Part shown: in pieces, positions 25,368 to 34,604 of the stretch
Position numbering within the stretch: the first letter of the stretch is position 1
Layout of the letters: every line of letters begins with the position of its first letter
From: an uncultured Bacilli bacterium
GTDB lineage: Bacteria; Bacillota_I; Bacilli_A; RF39; UBA660
NCBI GenBank assembly: GCA_934096265.1
Contig: CAKOLI010000002.1
Coordinates: 24,648 to 88,647 of the forward strand
Direction: 5' to 3'
Length of the DNA stretch: 64,000 bases
Made by a program: the position numbers and the translations under genes
The notes under the pieces: model-generated
Database searches by the model: none
The model's input: only the letters and a program-made list of their open reading frames with translations
What the model was told of the DNA's origin: nothing

Positions 25368-25486
25368 ACCAAAAGAAGAAGATAATATTCAAAATATTTA
25401 TACATTTACCTACTTAATCAAAAAGTAAACTATCTATATCAATAATCCAAACTATTCTAATCTAACAAATTAAATCAACATCTCAC

Positions 25487-25556
25487 TCCAAAAAAGCTCT
25501 ACAGTAAAGTTTTTTGGAATAGAAACAAAAAAATAGAAGAAACATTCTTCTTCTAT
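25487..25556 (-). terminator. Two adjacent hairpins between surface gene D and cotE
   Basis: 25527-25556 is the terminator of gene D: stem ATAGAAGAA/TTTCTTCTAT then seven T. 25487-25520 has a second stem CCAAAAAA/TTTTTTGG. The rest of the gap 25321-25552 holds only the cotE promoter region. Confidence 0.75.
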
Positions 25557-26146
25557 ATTCCTGCATTTGGTTCGCTTGTACCATCTATAGTTAAAGTAAA
25601 CTTATAATCCTTACTTTGCATTGCATACGGATTATCCATAGTACCATCTATCCAAATATACAACTTGTAATTATTTTCACCAGTTAAAGTATGTCTAACA
25701 GGTGCTCCATTAGGTAAAGTAATTAACTTAACAGTGTCCCCTTGCTTATTAGAAGCAAAATTACCACTACCTAAAGTTGTTTCATTAGAACCACTTACAG
25801 ATACAAATTCCCATTTCAAACTAGCATGTGCAAGTCCTGAATTAAATGAAGTAAGTGCTAAAGTAAATGATAAATAAATAGGATCAGCATATTTAGTATT
25901 ATCTTTAGTAACCTTAAAAGTCTTTATTACCCCATTAGCCTTACTACCTACTGGTGTTAAAGTACCAGTCAAAGTACCAGCGGCAGAAACATTAGTAGTA
26001 ATAACATCATCTGATAAACCTGCTACTGTAAATGATACATCAGTAGTAGTATCACTAGACCATGTAAACCATGCAGCAGTAGTACCCGCTACTACAACTA
26101 TTAAAGCAACAACACCTAAAATTGTTCCCACAAGTTTCTTTTCCAT
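25553..26146 (-). CDS. Surface protein D, TasA/CalY-like single-domain member
   Basis: 197 residues: hydrophobic anchor MEKKLVGTILGVVALIVVVA ending GTTAAWFTWSS, then only the beta domain (DVSFTVAGL, YKLYIWIDGTMDNPYAM). It equals the shared N-terminal module of A, B, C and F without any C-terminal domain, and could be a fibre or matrix subunit like TasA/camelysin. It lacks the conserved leader and has its own GGAGGG ribosome site. No sipW-like peptidase gene is in the window. Confidence 0.85.
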   Translation of the reverse strand: MEKKLVGTILGVVALIVVVAGTTAAWFTWSSDTTTDVSFTVAGLSDDVITTNVSAAGTLTGTLTPVGSKANGVIKTFKVTKDNTKYADPIYLSFTLALTSFNSGLAHASLKWEFVSVSGSNETTLGSGNFASNKQGDTVKLITLPNGAPVRHTLTGENNYKLYIWIDGTMDNPYAMQSKDYKFTLTIDGTSEPNAGI

Positions 26147-26241
26147 ATTTTCCCTCCTCTATTATAAATAAATTATAGCAAAATATTTTCAAACTTGCAA
26201 TAACTTTCTATAAATTTTACAAGAATAAAATGTAAATCTTT

Positions 26242-26592
26242 CTAATGACGGGGTTTAAACAACAACGCCAAGAAAAACGCACACACTATCGCAACACTAA
26301 TCCCCGCGGCAGTAAGGTCAAATATTCCCATCATAAGCCCTAGTATTCCTATATTACTAGCCATCTCCATCGCTCCATGAATTAACAAATGACCAAACGA
26401 TGTAATAGGCACAATCGCACCTGCTCCAGCATACAAAACTATCTTATCATATATACCAAAAACATCAAGAAAAGAACCAATAACTACAAACATACTAGTG
26501 ATATGCCCAGGAGTAAGCTTAGTATTATCAAGAATTATCTGAGATATCAAACAAACAGTACCACAAAATAAAAAAGCATAAACATAAGTCAT
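26242..26592 (-). CDS. spoVAE: Stage V sporulation protein AE (SpoVAE/SpoVAEB)
   Basis: 116 residues, four hydrophobic segments; LTPGHITSMFVVIGSFLD and GFGHLLIHGA-like sequence (SFGHLLIHGAMEMA) are typical of SpoVAE(b). It belongs to the inner-membrane channel that moves dipicolinic acid into the forespore and out at germination. Its ATG overlaps the spoVAD stop by one base. Confidence 0.93.
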   Translation of the reverse strand: MTYVYAFLFCGTVCLISQIILDNTKLTPGHITSMFVVIGSFLDVFGIYDKIVLYAGAGAIVPITSFGHLLIHGAMEMASNIGILGLMMGIFDLTAAGISVAIVCAFFLALLFKPRH

Positions 26593-27584
26593 TATATTAC
26601 CTCCAATGATACAGCATGTGCAATAGAAGGAATACTCTCCTTTTGAAAAACCATCGTAGGAGAAAATATAGCCCCAGTAGGTACAAAAAGCACCCTCTTA
26701 TATACCCCATCCAACATCTTCTTCATAATATACCCATACATTACCAAAGCACTACAACTAGGACCACTACCACCCGCTAAAACAGGCTGAGTATTAACAT
26801 CAAATATCATACTACCACAATCGTCATAATTACTACTAATATCCATCTTATAATACTCCTTCATATAATCTAACAAAATCTTCTTTCCATACACACCCAA
26901 ATCCCCAGTAACAATCAAATCATAATATGAAGACTCCCTATTCAAAGAAGTAAGATGCTTATATATGGTATCACATGCCGCTATTGCCATAACAGCACCC
27001 ATATTATTTGCATCCTTCACCTCAGCATCACATACCCTTCCTATAGTAGAAGACTCCACCTTAACCTTACCCTTAATATTACTAAGCATAATACATGCAC
27101 TACCAGTAGTCGTAAAAGTCGCTGTCTTAGGCTTAGGAGTACCATACTCAACAGGATTTCTAAACTGCTTCTCTGCGGCAGTATTATGTGAAGTAACATT
27201 ACAAATACAATTATCTATCTTACCAGAATCTATAAAAGAAGCACCTATAATAATACCAGCTGAAGAACTAGCACACGCACTATATACCCCTAAAAACGGA
27301 ATATTAAAACTCCTAGCCATATAATCAGAAGCCGCTAACTGATTCTCCAAATCCCCACTAATAAGAAGATCAACATCACTATCCTTATAATTACATTTCT
27401 TAAGAAGCAACTTAACCCCATCAATAGATAACTTCACTTCTGCCTTCTCAAAACTCTTCTTCCCAAAATACAAATCCTTATCATATACCTTATCAAAATA
27501 CTTACCCAAAGGCCCATTACCCTCATACTTACCAACTATCGTAGCAACATCACGAATATACACATTATCATATTTATAAGTCAT
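26592..27584 (-). CDS. spoVAD: Stage V sporulation protein AD (SpoVAD)
   Basis: 330 residues of thiolase-like fold: VYSACASSSAGIIIGA, NVTSHNTAAEKQFRNPVEYG and GGSGPSCSALVMYGYI are conserved SpoVAD blocks. In Bacillus it binds dipicolinic acid on the inner membrane. GGGAGG precedes the ATG; the gene follows spoVAC by a few bases in a three-gene spoVA cluster. Confidence 0.95.
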   Translation of the reverse strand: MTYKYDNVYIRDVATIVGKYEGNGPLGKYFDKVYDKDLYFGKKSFEKAEVKLSIDGVKLLLKKCNYKDSDVDLLISGDLENQLAASDYMARSFNIPFLGVYSACASSSAGIIIGASFIDSGKIDNCICNVTSHNTAAEKQFRNPVEYGTPKPKTATFTTTGSACIMLSNIKGKVKVESSTIGRVCDAEVKDANNMGAVMAIAACDTIYKHLTSLNRESSYYDLIVTGDLGVYGKKILLDYMKEYYKMDISSNYDDCGSMIFDVNTQPVLAGGSGPSCSALVMYGYIMKKMLDGVYKRVLFVPTGAIFSPTMVFQKESIPSIAHAVSLEVI

Positions 27585-27586
27585 AA

Positions 27587-28024
27587 CTATCCTCCCATTA
27601 CCAGTAACCTAATCAAACCAAACACATACACCGACACCACCCCATATAAAATAACCGTACCTGCTAACTTAAAAATATTAGCTCCAATCCCAAGCACAAG
27701 CCCCTCATTCTTATACTCCAAAGCCGCACTAGTCATCGAATGAGCAAACCCAGTAATAGGAATAATCAAAGCACTCTTAAGCACATTAACACACACATCA
27801 AATACACCACATGCAGTAAGCACAGAAGCTATAACTATCAAAGTCAAAATAACCAAAATACCAGACTCCTTCCTAGGTAAATCAAGCCAAAAAGAATACA
27901 CATTCAAAAGACCCTCACTAAGAGCCCCAATCGTACCACCCGCAAAAAACACCACAATAGCATTCTTAAGCCTACTCTCCTTAGGAGTATATTTCTTAAC
28001 AATCTTATCATAAGTTTTATTCAT
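27587..28024 (-). CDS. spoVAC: Stage V sporulation protein AC (SpoVAC)
   Basis: 145 residues, about four membrane segments: FFAGGTIGALSEGLLN and PITGFAHSMTSAALEYKNEG are characteristic. SpoVAC is reported to act as a mechanosensitive channel in dipicolinic acid release. ATG at 28024 follows GGTGATTGATATT; an ATG at 28039 is an alternative. SpoVAA, AB and AF are not in this cluster, a reduced spoVA set also seen in clostridia. Confidence 0.94.
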   Translation of the reverse strand: MNKTYDKIVKKYTPKESRLKNAIVVFFAGGTIGALSEGLLNVYSFWLDLPRKESGILVILTLIVIASVLTACGVFDVCVNVLKSALIIPITGFAHSMTSAALEYKNEGLVLGIGANIFKLAGTVILYGVVSVYVFGLIRLLVMGG

Positions 28025-28084
28025 AATATCAATCACCATTTATATTATTAACAAACATTATAAATTTATACAAAAAAAAAGAAA

Positions 28085-28636
28085 CTATTTAAGCATCAAC
28101 TTCAAAGCTTCTTTTATCTGCATCTCTAAAGACATATTCTTATCTACCAAAGAGACAACCCTCTTAATATCATTATTCTTATAACCCAAATTCAAAAGAA
28201 CCGTAACTAATTCTTGATTTCTTGACACACTAGCACTACCATTCTTAGCCAACTTACCTCTTAAATCAAGAATAATCTGTCTAGCCACCTTATCTCCAAT
28301 CTTAGGAAACTTCTTCAAATAATTAACATCTTCCCTATCAATAGCGCCTTCTATACCATCTATATTAGAAGAAGCAAGAATAACCATCGCCATCTTAGGG
28401 CCAAGGCCCTTAACACCAATCAACCTCAAAAATAACTCTTTCTCTTCTTCCTTACTAAATCCATATAACAAATGCTCATCTTCTTTAATATGCGTATACA
28501 AATAAACCACATATTCATTACCTACACAATAAGAATAAGGATTACCTACATATACAACATACCCTATATTATTATTCTCTAAAACAATATAATTACTCTT
28601 AACAGAACTAACTACACCACGTATATATTCATACAT
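28085..28636 (-). CDS. ruvA: Holliday junction DNA helicase subunit RuvA
   Basis: 183 residues. OB domain (MYEYIRGVVSSVKSNYIVLEN, VYLYTHIKEDEHLLYGF), then two helix-hairpin-helix motifs (LIGVKGLGPKMAMVIL, FPKIGDKVARQIILDL) and a C-terminal RuvB-contact domain. Slightly shorter than E. coli RuvA (203). No ruvB follows, which is unusual. Its ATG overlaps the ddl stop. Confidence 0.94.
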   Translation of the reverse strand: MYEYIRGVVSSVKSNYIVLENNNIGYVVYVGNPYSYCVGNEYVVYLYTHIKEDEHLLYGFSKEEEKELFLRLIGVKGLGPKMAMVILASSNIDGIEGAIDREDVNYLKKFPKIGDKVARQIILDLRGKLAKNGSASVSRNQELVTVLLNLGYKNNDIKRVVSLVDKNMSLEMQIKEALKLMLK

Positions 28637-29808
28637 TACTTCTTAATCCCCTTAACACCATATAATCCATAATTACTAAGAATATTAGTAACAAAAGAAC
28701 TCTTCTTCTTCATTTTCCTTTTATATTCCTTTATCGCATCTGTAATAAGCATATCTAGTAATTCCTCATAACTTATATTCTTACCTTCCCATAAATAATA
28801 TGACAAAGAGCCAGGTATTGTATTAACTTCATTTACATACATCTTATTCTTCTTACTATCTATCAAATAATCTATCCTAACAACCCCACTATTATTTAAA
28901 GCCCTAAATACATCACGAGAAATCTTATCTATATTTAAAGCCATCTTATCACTAATCCTAGCAGGAATAATCCTCCTAGTAGAAGCCATACCCTTACTTC
29001 CAGACATCTTAGAATTACCAAGATACTTATCCTTATAAGATAAAATATCATCCTCTTTAATAACTTCTTCAATCATCGAAGTAACATTCTTAAGACTACT
29101 ACCCATTACAGCCTGATTAACCTCACAAAGATTCTCAACAACTTCCTCAACTAAAATCTTATTATCATACTCCATAGCCAAATCTATAGCACTATCTAAC
29201 ATACTCTTATCCTTAACATAACTAATACCAATACTACTACCTAAAGTCGCAGGCTTTACTATCAAAGGATATGAAAGCTTACTAATTTTATCTAACACAT
29301 CATCTTTAGAATTATCGTACTCATTATCAAAAAACCAAGTATAATTAGTAACAGGTATCCCATTTTCACTAAATATTTGCTTTTGAAAAACCTTATCTTG
29401 CCCAACCGCAGAAGCACACACCTTACTACCAACATAAGGAATACCCAAAGTTTCCAAATAACCAGCTATACTCCCATCTTCGCATCCACTACCATGAACA
29501 ATAGGAAAAGCTATATCAATATAATCTACTTCCCTCTTAAATATCCTTCCACCTTGTAAAATAAACCTACCATTCTTATTTAACAAAATAACCTTCTTAC
29601 CATACTTTTTAATCAAACTAAAATCCTTATAACTATCAATATCAGTAAGCATACCACCAGTATACATCTTATAATCATGAGTAATATAAATAGGCACAGC
29701 CTCATACTTAGAAGTATCTAAATACCCCATCGCCTGTACCGCAGAAATAATAGATATCTCATGTTCAACACTATTACCTCCAAATATAAAACCAACTTTA
29801 ATTTTCAT
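28636..29808 (-). CDS. ddl: D-alanine-D-alanine ligase
   Basis: 390 residues. Makes the D-Ala-D-Ala dipeptide for peptidoglycan. IIFGGNSVEHEIS-like N-terminus (FIFGGNSVEHEISI), HGSGCEDGSIAGYLE, LVKPATLGSSIGISYV (ATP-grasp) and EVNTIPGSLSYYLWE (metal-binding Glu/Asn) support the call. It is longer than most Ddl because of a basic C-terminal tail. D-Ala versus D-Lac specificity cannot be settled from this reading. Confidence 0.92.
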   Translation of the reverse strand: MKIKVGFIFGGNSVEHEISIISAVQAMGYLDTSKYEAVPIYITHDYKMYTGGMLTDIDSYKDFSLIKKYGKKVILLNKNGRFILQGGRIFKREVDYIDIAFPIVHGSGCEDGSIAGYLETLGIPYVGSKVCASAVGQDKVFQKQIFSENGIPVTNYTWFFDNEYDNSKDDVLDKISKLSYPLIVKPATLGSSIGISYVKDKSMLDSAIDLAMEYDNKILVEEVVENLCEVNQAVMGSSLKNVTSMIEEVIKEDDILSYKDKYLGNSKMSGSKGMASTRRIIPARISDKMALNIDKISRDVFRALNNSGVVRIDYLIDSKKNKMYVNEVNTIPGSLSYYLWEGKNISYEELLDMLITDAIKEYKRKMKKKSSFVTNILSNYGLYGVKGIKK

Positions 29809-30562
29809 TATCTTCCCTACTTTCTTTATATAAAAACTTATCCATCACACTAATAGTCTTATTAATATCCTCTAAATAAGCATAATGAGACTTATTATTA
29901 TATACAACAAGTCCACTATCTTTAATAACCTTATTTAACCTACTAGCTTCTTCAAGTGAAACACTACTATCATTATCCCCTTGTATAATCAAAGTAGGAA
30001 CATCTATCAAAGAAGCTGAATTAGTTAAATCAGTATTAACTGTATTTACAAGTATCTTCTTCATCATATAAGATGCATTCCTATAATCTATTGAACCGAA
30101 ATGATTCTTAGCCCAAGGCTCTAACCTATTTAATATAGGCACCCTCTTCAAAACACCAAGTATCTTTTGCTTAAAATTAGGCTTCTTAATCCTTTTCTCA
30201 AAAGGACTAGCAAAAAGAATTAACTTCCTAACCTTATACCTACTAGCGTACTCTATAGAAACCCTACCACCAAAAGAATGACCTACCAAAATAACATCAT
30301 CAACAGATAACTTTTTAAGAACCTCATGCACTACATCTGCATAATCAGCAATACTAAGCACCGAAGTAGGCTCATCACTATCTCCAAAACCAGGCAAATC
30401 TATAATCACAATAGTAAACATACTCTTAAAAGCATTACCAACAGGCATCATTATCTTAATATTTTGACCCCATCCATGTAACAAAACCATTGTAATATTC
30501 CCTTTTCCATATTTAACATAATTAATATTCATATCATTAATCTTTATCTTATCACATATCAT
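29798..30562 (-). CDS. Alpha/beta-fold hydrolase
   Basis: 254 residues. LLHGWGQN oxyanion region, nucleophile elbow GHSFGGRVS, acid in IIQGDNDSSVSLE and His in NKSHYAYLED give a complete catalytic triad. Overlaps the ddl start by 11 nt and may be co-transcribed with ddl-ruvA. ATG at 30562 follows AAGGTGAAGAAA. Substrate unknown. Confidence 0.88.
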   Translation of the reverse strand: MICDKIKINDMNINYVKYGKGNITMVLLHGWGQNIKIMMPVGNAFKSMFTIVIIDLPGFGDSDEPTSVLSIADYADVVHEVLKKLSVDDVILVGHSFGGRVSIEYASRYKVRKLILFASPFEKRIKKPNFKQKILGVLKRVPILNRLEPWAKNHFGSIDYRNASYMMKKILVNTVNTDLTNSASLIDVPTLIIQGDNDSSVSLEEASRLNKVIKDSGLVVYNNKSHYAYLEDINKTISVMDKFLYKESREDNEN

Positions 30563-30645
30563 TTTCTTCACCTTAATAATACTATTATACACTATTATTA
30601 TATTTAATTAAATAATTTGTGTGCTATTTTACTATTTTAAGTGTA

Positions 30646-30668
30646 AAGAAAAAAGAACCTTAGTTCCT
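30646..30668 (-). terminator. Terminator of rpsP-khpA
   Basis: Short stem GGAAC/GGTTC then TTTTTT, overlapping the khpA stop codon. Confidence 0.65.
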
Positions 30669-30905
30669 TGCACTTACATTAATCCTAACATTACCTAAAG
30701 AATTAGCATAACTACTTGCTTGAACCAAAGTTCTAATAGCATTAATTATTTTGCCACCTTTACCAACAACCCTACCTAAATCTTCTTCATCTACCAAAAC
30801 ATCTATAATAGAGTTATCATTTTCTTTCCTAAGTTCTACAGACACTGCCTCACTATTAACAACTAACTTCTTAACTAAATAAAGAGTTAACGCTTGCAAA
30901 TCCAT
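30660..30905 (-). CDS. khpA: KH-domain RNA-binding protein KhpA (YlqC)
   Basis: 81 residues made of one KH domain with the GKGGKIINAIRTLV motif (VVGKGGK). Partner of KhpB/Jag in Firmicutes, with roles in RNA binding and cell-envelope control. Start codon overlaps the rpsP stop, the standard rpsP-khpA arrangement. Confidence 0.93.
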   Translation of the reverse strand: MDLQALTLYLVKKLVVNSEAVSVELRKENDNSIIDVLVDEEDLGRVVGKGGKIINAIRTLVQASSYANSLGNVRINVSARN

Positions 30906-31168
30906 TATTTAGACACCTTAGAATTATGGTAAGCTTCCATAACCTTAACCTTACTTAAAATATTACGAGCAGTATCTGTTGGTTGAGCACCATTCGCTAA
31001 CCACTTCAAGCATTTTTCATTATCAATACTAGTTTCTCCAGTAATTGGATTATAAGTTCCTAAATTTTCCAAAACCTTACCATCCCTAGGAGAACGTGAA
31101 TCTGCTACAACTACACGATAAAACGGAGCTTTCTTAGCACCCATTCTCTTAAGCCTAATCTTAATCAT
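30905..31168 (-). CDS. rpsP: 30S ribosomal protein S16
   Basis: 87 residues starting MIKIRLKRMGAKKAPFYRVV, with ADSRSPRDGKVLENLGTYNP; classic S16. ATG at 31168 follows GGAAGTG. rimM and trmD, often next in Firmicutes, are absent here. Confidence 0.97.
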   Translation of the reverse strand: MIKIRLKRMGAKKAPFYRVVVADSRSPRDGKVLENLGTYNPITGETSIDNEKCLKWLANGAQPTDTARNILSKVKVMEAYHNSKVSK

Positions 31169-31193
31169 AAATACACTTCCTTTCACTTACAAT

Positions 31194-31222
31194 ATATTAA
31201 CATACATAAACAAAGATGTCAA
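31194..31222 (-). promoter_or_regulatory. rpsP promoter, overlapped by a hairpin
   Basis: TTGACA (31217-31222), 17-nt spacer, TAATAT (31194-31199). An inverted repeat GATGTCAACC/GGTTAACATC (31215-31240) covers the -35 box and may also terminate transcription from the MscS gene. Confidence 0.65.
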
Positions 31223-31463
31223 CCATTTTAGGTTAACATCTTACTTTTTATATATCTTATACATATTGATACATTAATGTAAGTCATCTTAAAGAGTTTA
31301 ATAAATTATTAATAATAATTTCTTCATTTCCTATATCAAAATTTTCAAAACCATTTCCATTATTATTAATTTTAACATTATAACCAAATTTTATAATATT
31401 AGTTTTACCAAACAAATTAATACTTATTTTTAAAATATATTTCGTAATATCAAGTAAATATTC

Positions 31464-32252
31464 TTACTTCATATAAACATCCAACTTACTATAAGGTATC
31501 TCTATTTTCTCCTTCTTAAAGCCATCCAAAATAACCCTTAAAACACGCCTTCTAACACCATATTGACTATTACTAATACAACTAATAGCTACCTTATATA
31601 TAATAGCACTATCAGCTAAATTATCAACACCAAGTAACTCATAACTAATAACATCACTAATACCCTCTATCTTACTCCTTAACCCCTCTAAAACATCTTC
31701 TAACTTAGAAATATCAGTATCATAACTAACAGGAATACCTATAACAACCCTACTATCTTCCTGACTATAATTAACTACATTAGTAATCTGACTATTCCCT
31801 ATAATAAATACTTCCCCAGTATAAGACTTAATCTTAGTACTTTGAAGCCCTAAAGAAATAACCTCCCCAGTAAAATCATTTATCTTAACAGTATCTCCAA
31901 CCATATAATGATTATCAAAAATAATAGATATCCCCGCTAGTAAATTCTTAAGTATATCTTGAAAAGCAAGCCCTATTACTACACCAACTATACCTATAGA
32001 AGCAATAATACTACTAGTATCCACTCCATATAAAGAAAGTATCATAATAATAACTATAATAACTATCAAATACTTAAAAACACTCTTAATCAAATTAACT
32101 ATAGTATTCTGTTTCTTAACATTAATATGCTTATTCTTAAGATTAAGTGTTCTATTAATAACACTACATATAACCAAATATATAATTATCCCTACAGTAA
32201 TATAACTAATAGGTAAATAAAACCTCTTATCAAGAATAAAATCTATAATCAT
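31464..32252 (-). CDS. MscS-family mechanosensitive channel
   Basis: 262 residues. Three hydrophobic N-terminal segments, then the pore helix and beta domain: IASIGIVGVVIGLAFQDILKNLLAGI is the MscS TM3 signature, followed by DTVKINDFTGEVISLGLQSTKI. Opens under membrane tension to release solutes. AAGGAGGTAATATTT precedes the ATG. After its stop the same frame stays open for 59 codons (31284-31463). Confidence 0.93.
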   Translation of the reverse strand: MIIDFILDKRFYLPISYITVGIIIYLVICSVINRTLNLKNKHINVKKQNTIVNLIKSVFKYLIVIIVIIMILSLYGVDTSSIIASIGIVGVVIGLAFQDILKNLLAGISIIFDNHYMVGDTVKINDFTGEVISLGLQSTKIKSYTGEVFIIGNSQITNVVNYSQEDSRVVIGIPVSYDTDISKLEDVLEGLRSKIEGISDVISYELLGVDNLADSAIIYKVAISCISNSQYGVRRRVLRVILDGFKKEKIEIPYSKLDVYMK

Positions 32253-32280
32253 AAATATTACCTCCTTATATATAGACTAA

Positions 32281-32299
32281 AGCCATGAAAATTCATGGC
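32281..32299. repeat. Palindrome upstream of the MscS gene
   Basis: GCCATGAA/TTCATGGC with a short AT centre, between the 3' flank of surface gene E and the MscS ribosome site. On the + strand a T run follows ~7 nt later. Possibly a terminator read on the + strand. Confidence 0.4.
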
Positions 32300-32359
32300 C
32301 ATTACTTTTTTTTTATGTTATTTTCTTTATACATAATTATTATAATATATTTGCTTTTT

Positions 32360-32458
32360 CTAACTTTTCCCCCAGCAAAAGTGGCTTGTCAGCCATTTTG
32401 TCAAAGTACGTTAGTTTCCTAGGAGCAACTCCTACTGAGTTGCCAAGGTGGAACGAAA
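32360..32458 (-). repeat. Shared 3' block of surface genes E and F (copy E)
   Basis: 99 nt aligned without gaps to 57810-57908. It spans the last codons (CGT TCC ACC TTG GCA ACT CAG TAG) and ~70 nt of 3' non-coding DNA with about eight mismatches. It contains a perfect 7-bp hairpin GCAACTC/GAGTTGC with a 5-nt loop over the stop codon (32425-32443) and a second small hairpin TGGCT/AGCCA. Genes B and C lack the block. Confidence 0.85.
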
Positions 32459-34489
32459 AGCGGTGTTGAGATAGGCGTCCCCAGAGCCTCTGCTGAAGTA
32501 GAATACGCCAGCACTAGACCCATCGTCGCAATCGCCACCACGAGCGAACCAGGAAAAGGCAGAACCGACAAAAACAGCATAGTCTGAATACCATCCATTT
32601 GTTTCTCCTGTAGCATCTCCTAGTATTCTTCTTGTATAATCATTTCTTGATGTTCCATATGTATAATGATCTACATATTTACTTCCAAAAGGTAATGTAC
32701 TTGTAGTAAATCCAGAATCACTATACATAAGCCCTGTACCATCGCTAGTTTCCATTACTCCCATTACATCTGTCAATACACCTCCTGACATATCATATAC
32801 TCCGTATACATTTCCTGTAGTAGATGCTTTAATTCCTACATTACTAGTATAACTTGTACAAGTTGTTGTTGTACTTGTTAAATCTGTTTCACTTTTAGGA
32901 CCGCATCCAGCCATATAATATGGACTACTACTTGCATAATATGCATTTTTTGCTATATCAGTAAGAGCTAATCCATATTTACTTTGTTTTAAATATGCTA
33001 CTGCTCCCCACTCAGTATTCTTCATCATATGGGCATCTACTTGGCTTACTCCATTCGAGGTTAGATAAGTAAATGTACCAAATTGCTTAGACGTATTAAA
33101 TTGTGTTGATACATTTTGATTAACTAAAGACGCTTGCGCAGATTTTATAGTAGGTACATCAGCAGTACCACTAGTCTCAAACTTACCTACCCAGATGCCT
33201 GATAATTCATCAGTCCCAAAGGTAAATGCTGGATGAGTAAGCCATTCTCCATTTGCACTTCCAGTAGATTTAGCATCTGTTTTTTCTTCAAATCTAATTT
33301 CTATTCTTTTTGGATCCATTACCTCTGAGTTTACATTAAATAACTTATATCTATATCTTGGTATCCATACATAGTAAGCTAATATATCACTCTCTAATAT
33401 TTTTGTGCCTTCTATAGCACTCATATATTGTTCCCTAGACCTAGAACCAGAAACATTAGAATCCTTATCTGTTCTAACCATCACGGCATTTGCCCATTTT
33501 TTATTATCATAATTATACCACCAATCATCTTCTGTTGATACATACGATTTTTCAGATAAAGCATCACCCGCTGGAAATGTAGTAATCAAATCAGCAGATA
33601 AATCCATAATATATTGATAGTCATCTTCTGTTACAACTCCATCGCCATCTACATCCGCAGCACATAATTGCTTAGAACTAAAAATTATCTTATTATTTAA
33701 ATACTGCAATAGAAGTGACCCAACTTTTGCATTTATCTTACCATTCCCCGTAACATCCCCTAACTTACAAGTACCACTTTCTTCTGTATTAGTAAATGCC
33801 TTATACCAATTACCATTACTATATACTACCGGTATCATACCATCAGCAAGAACAGGTACTGGAGGATTTACCACTATCAAATTAGTATACTTATCTCTAT
33901 TCATACTTCCACCCTTAGAAGTATATAAAGATATCTCTAAATCAGCTTCAAAATCTTGTTCCATCATATGAGCTTGATTTTCTCCATTATCAAGTATATA
34001 TATTCTAAGCTCATAAGAATCAGGTGTACTACTATTACTAGGTAACTTCTGAGGTGTACTAGTAAGTATAGCTCTTTGATAATATTTTAATGTTCCATCT
34101 ACTTTCTCTACTTCTAAATCCTTAAAATTACCTTCAGATATAGTTGTACCATTCTTAATTAACTCAAACTTAAAATTTTGATCTAAAAGACCAATACCAA
34201 TATCTATATTTTTCAAAGTAACATCATAATAAACATTACTAGGATTAGCACTTGCTCCTTTAACTGTAAAAGTAGTCTTAAGTGCCTTAGTAGATACCTC
34301 ACTACTACTAATCGGAGCCATCTCTCCAGTAGTAACACTACTATCTCCTACAAAAACAACACCTATATTACCAGTACTAACAGAAGCGTTAATACTATCA
34401 TACGCTGTCTTTACAGCATAAGTACCACCTATAACCGCGAGTAATATTAATACTATTTGCACTCCTATTACCATTTTTTCTTTCTTCAT
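32432..34489 (-). CDS. Surface protein E, dockerin-like + FGE-like variable C-terminus
   Basis: 685 residues with a different anchor (MKKEKMVIGVQIVLILLAVIG, then GGTYAVKTAYDS, also SipW-substrate-like). Beta domain to ~200; residues ~241-298 look like a type I dockerin: GDVTGNGKINAKVG and AADVDGDGVVTEDD, two EF-hand-like loops. The rest is the FGE-like domain shared with B and F (GIWVGKFETSG, TGNVYGVYDMSGG) ending AFRSTLATQ. The segment just before that end is hypervariable relative to F. ATG at 34489 is 8 nt after GAGGTG. It lacks the G-tract leader. Confidence 0.9.
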   Translation of the reverse strand: MKKEKMVIGVQIVLILLAVIGGTYAVKTAYDSINASVSTGNIGVVFVGDSSVTTGEMAPISSSEVSTKALKTTFTVKGASANPSNVYYDVTLKNIDIGIGLLDQNFKFELIKNGTTISEGNFKDLEVEKVDGTLKYYQRAILTSTPQKLPSNSSTPDSYELRIYILDNGENQAHMMEQDFEADLEISLYTSKGGSMNRDKYTNLIVVNPPVPVLADGMIPVVYSNGNWYKAFTNTEESGTCKLGDVTGNGKINAKVGSLLLQYLNNKIIFSSKQLCAADVDGDGVVTEDDYQYIMDLSADLITTFPAGDALSEKSYVSTEDDWWYNYDNKKWANAVMVRTDKDSNVSGSRSREQYMSAIEGTKILESDILAYYVWIPRYRYKLFNVNSEVMDPKRIEIRFEEKTDAKSTGSANGEWLTHPAFTFGTDELSGIWVGKFETSGTADVPTIKSAQASLVNQNVSTQFNTSKQFGTFTYLTSNGVSQVDAHMMKNTEWGAVAYLKQSKYGLALTDIAKNAYYASSSPYYMAGCGPKSETDLTSTTTTCTSYTSNVGIKASTTGNVYGVYDMSGGVLTDVMGVMETSDGTGLMYSDSGFTTSTLPFGSKYVDHYTYGTSRNDYTRRILGDATGETNGWYSDYAVFVGSAFSWFARGGDCDDGSSAGVFYFSRGSGDAYLNTAFRSTLATQ

Positions 34490-34527
34490 ATACATATCAC
34501 CTCTTACAGTGTCTCTATCTAAAAATA

Positions 34528-34556
34528 ATTATATCCAAAAATAAAAGAAAAATCAA
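34528..34556 (-). promoter_or_regulatory. Promoter of surface gene E
   Basis: TTGATT (34551-34556), 17-nt spacer, TATAAT (34528-34533), ~40 nt before the start codon. No copy of the family leader is present here. Confidence 0.7.
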
Positions 34557-34604
34557 TAAAATTATCTGTTTTTATTTCATTTTCTTATACAGTAAGTAAA
34601 CTAA

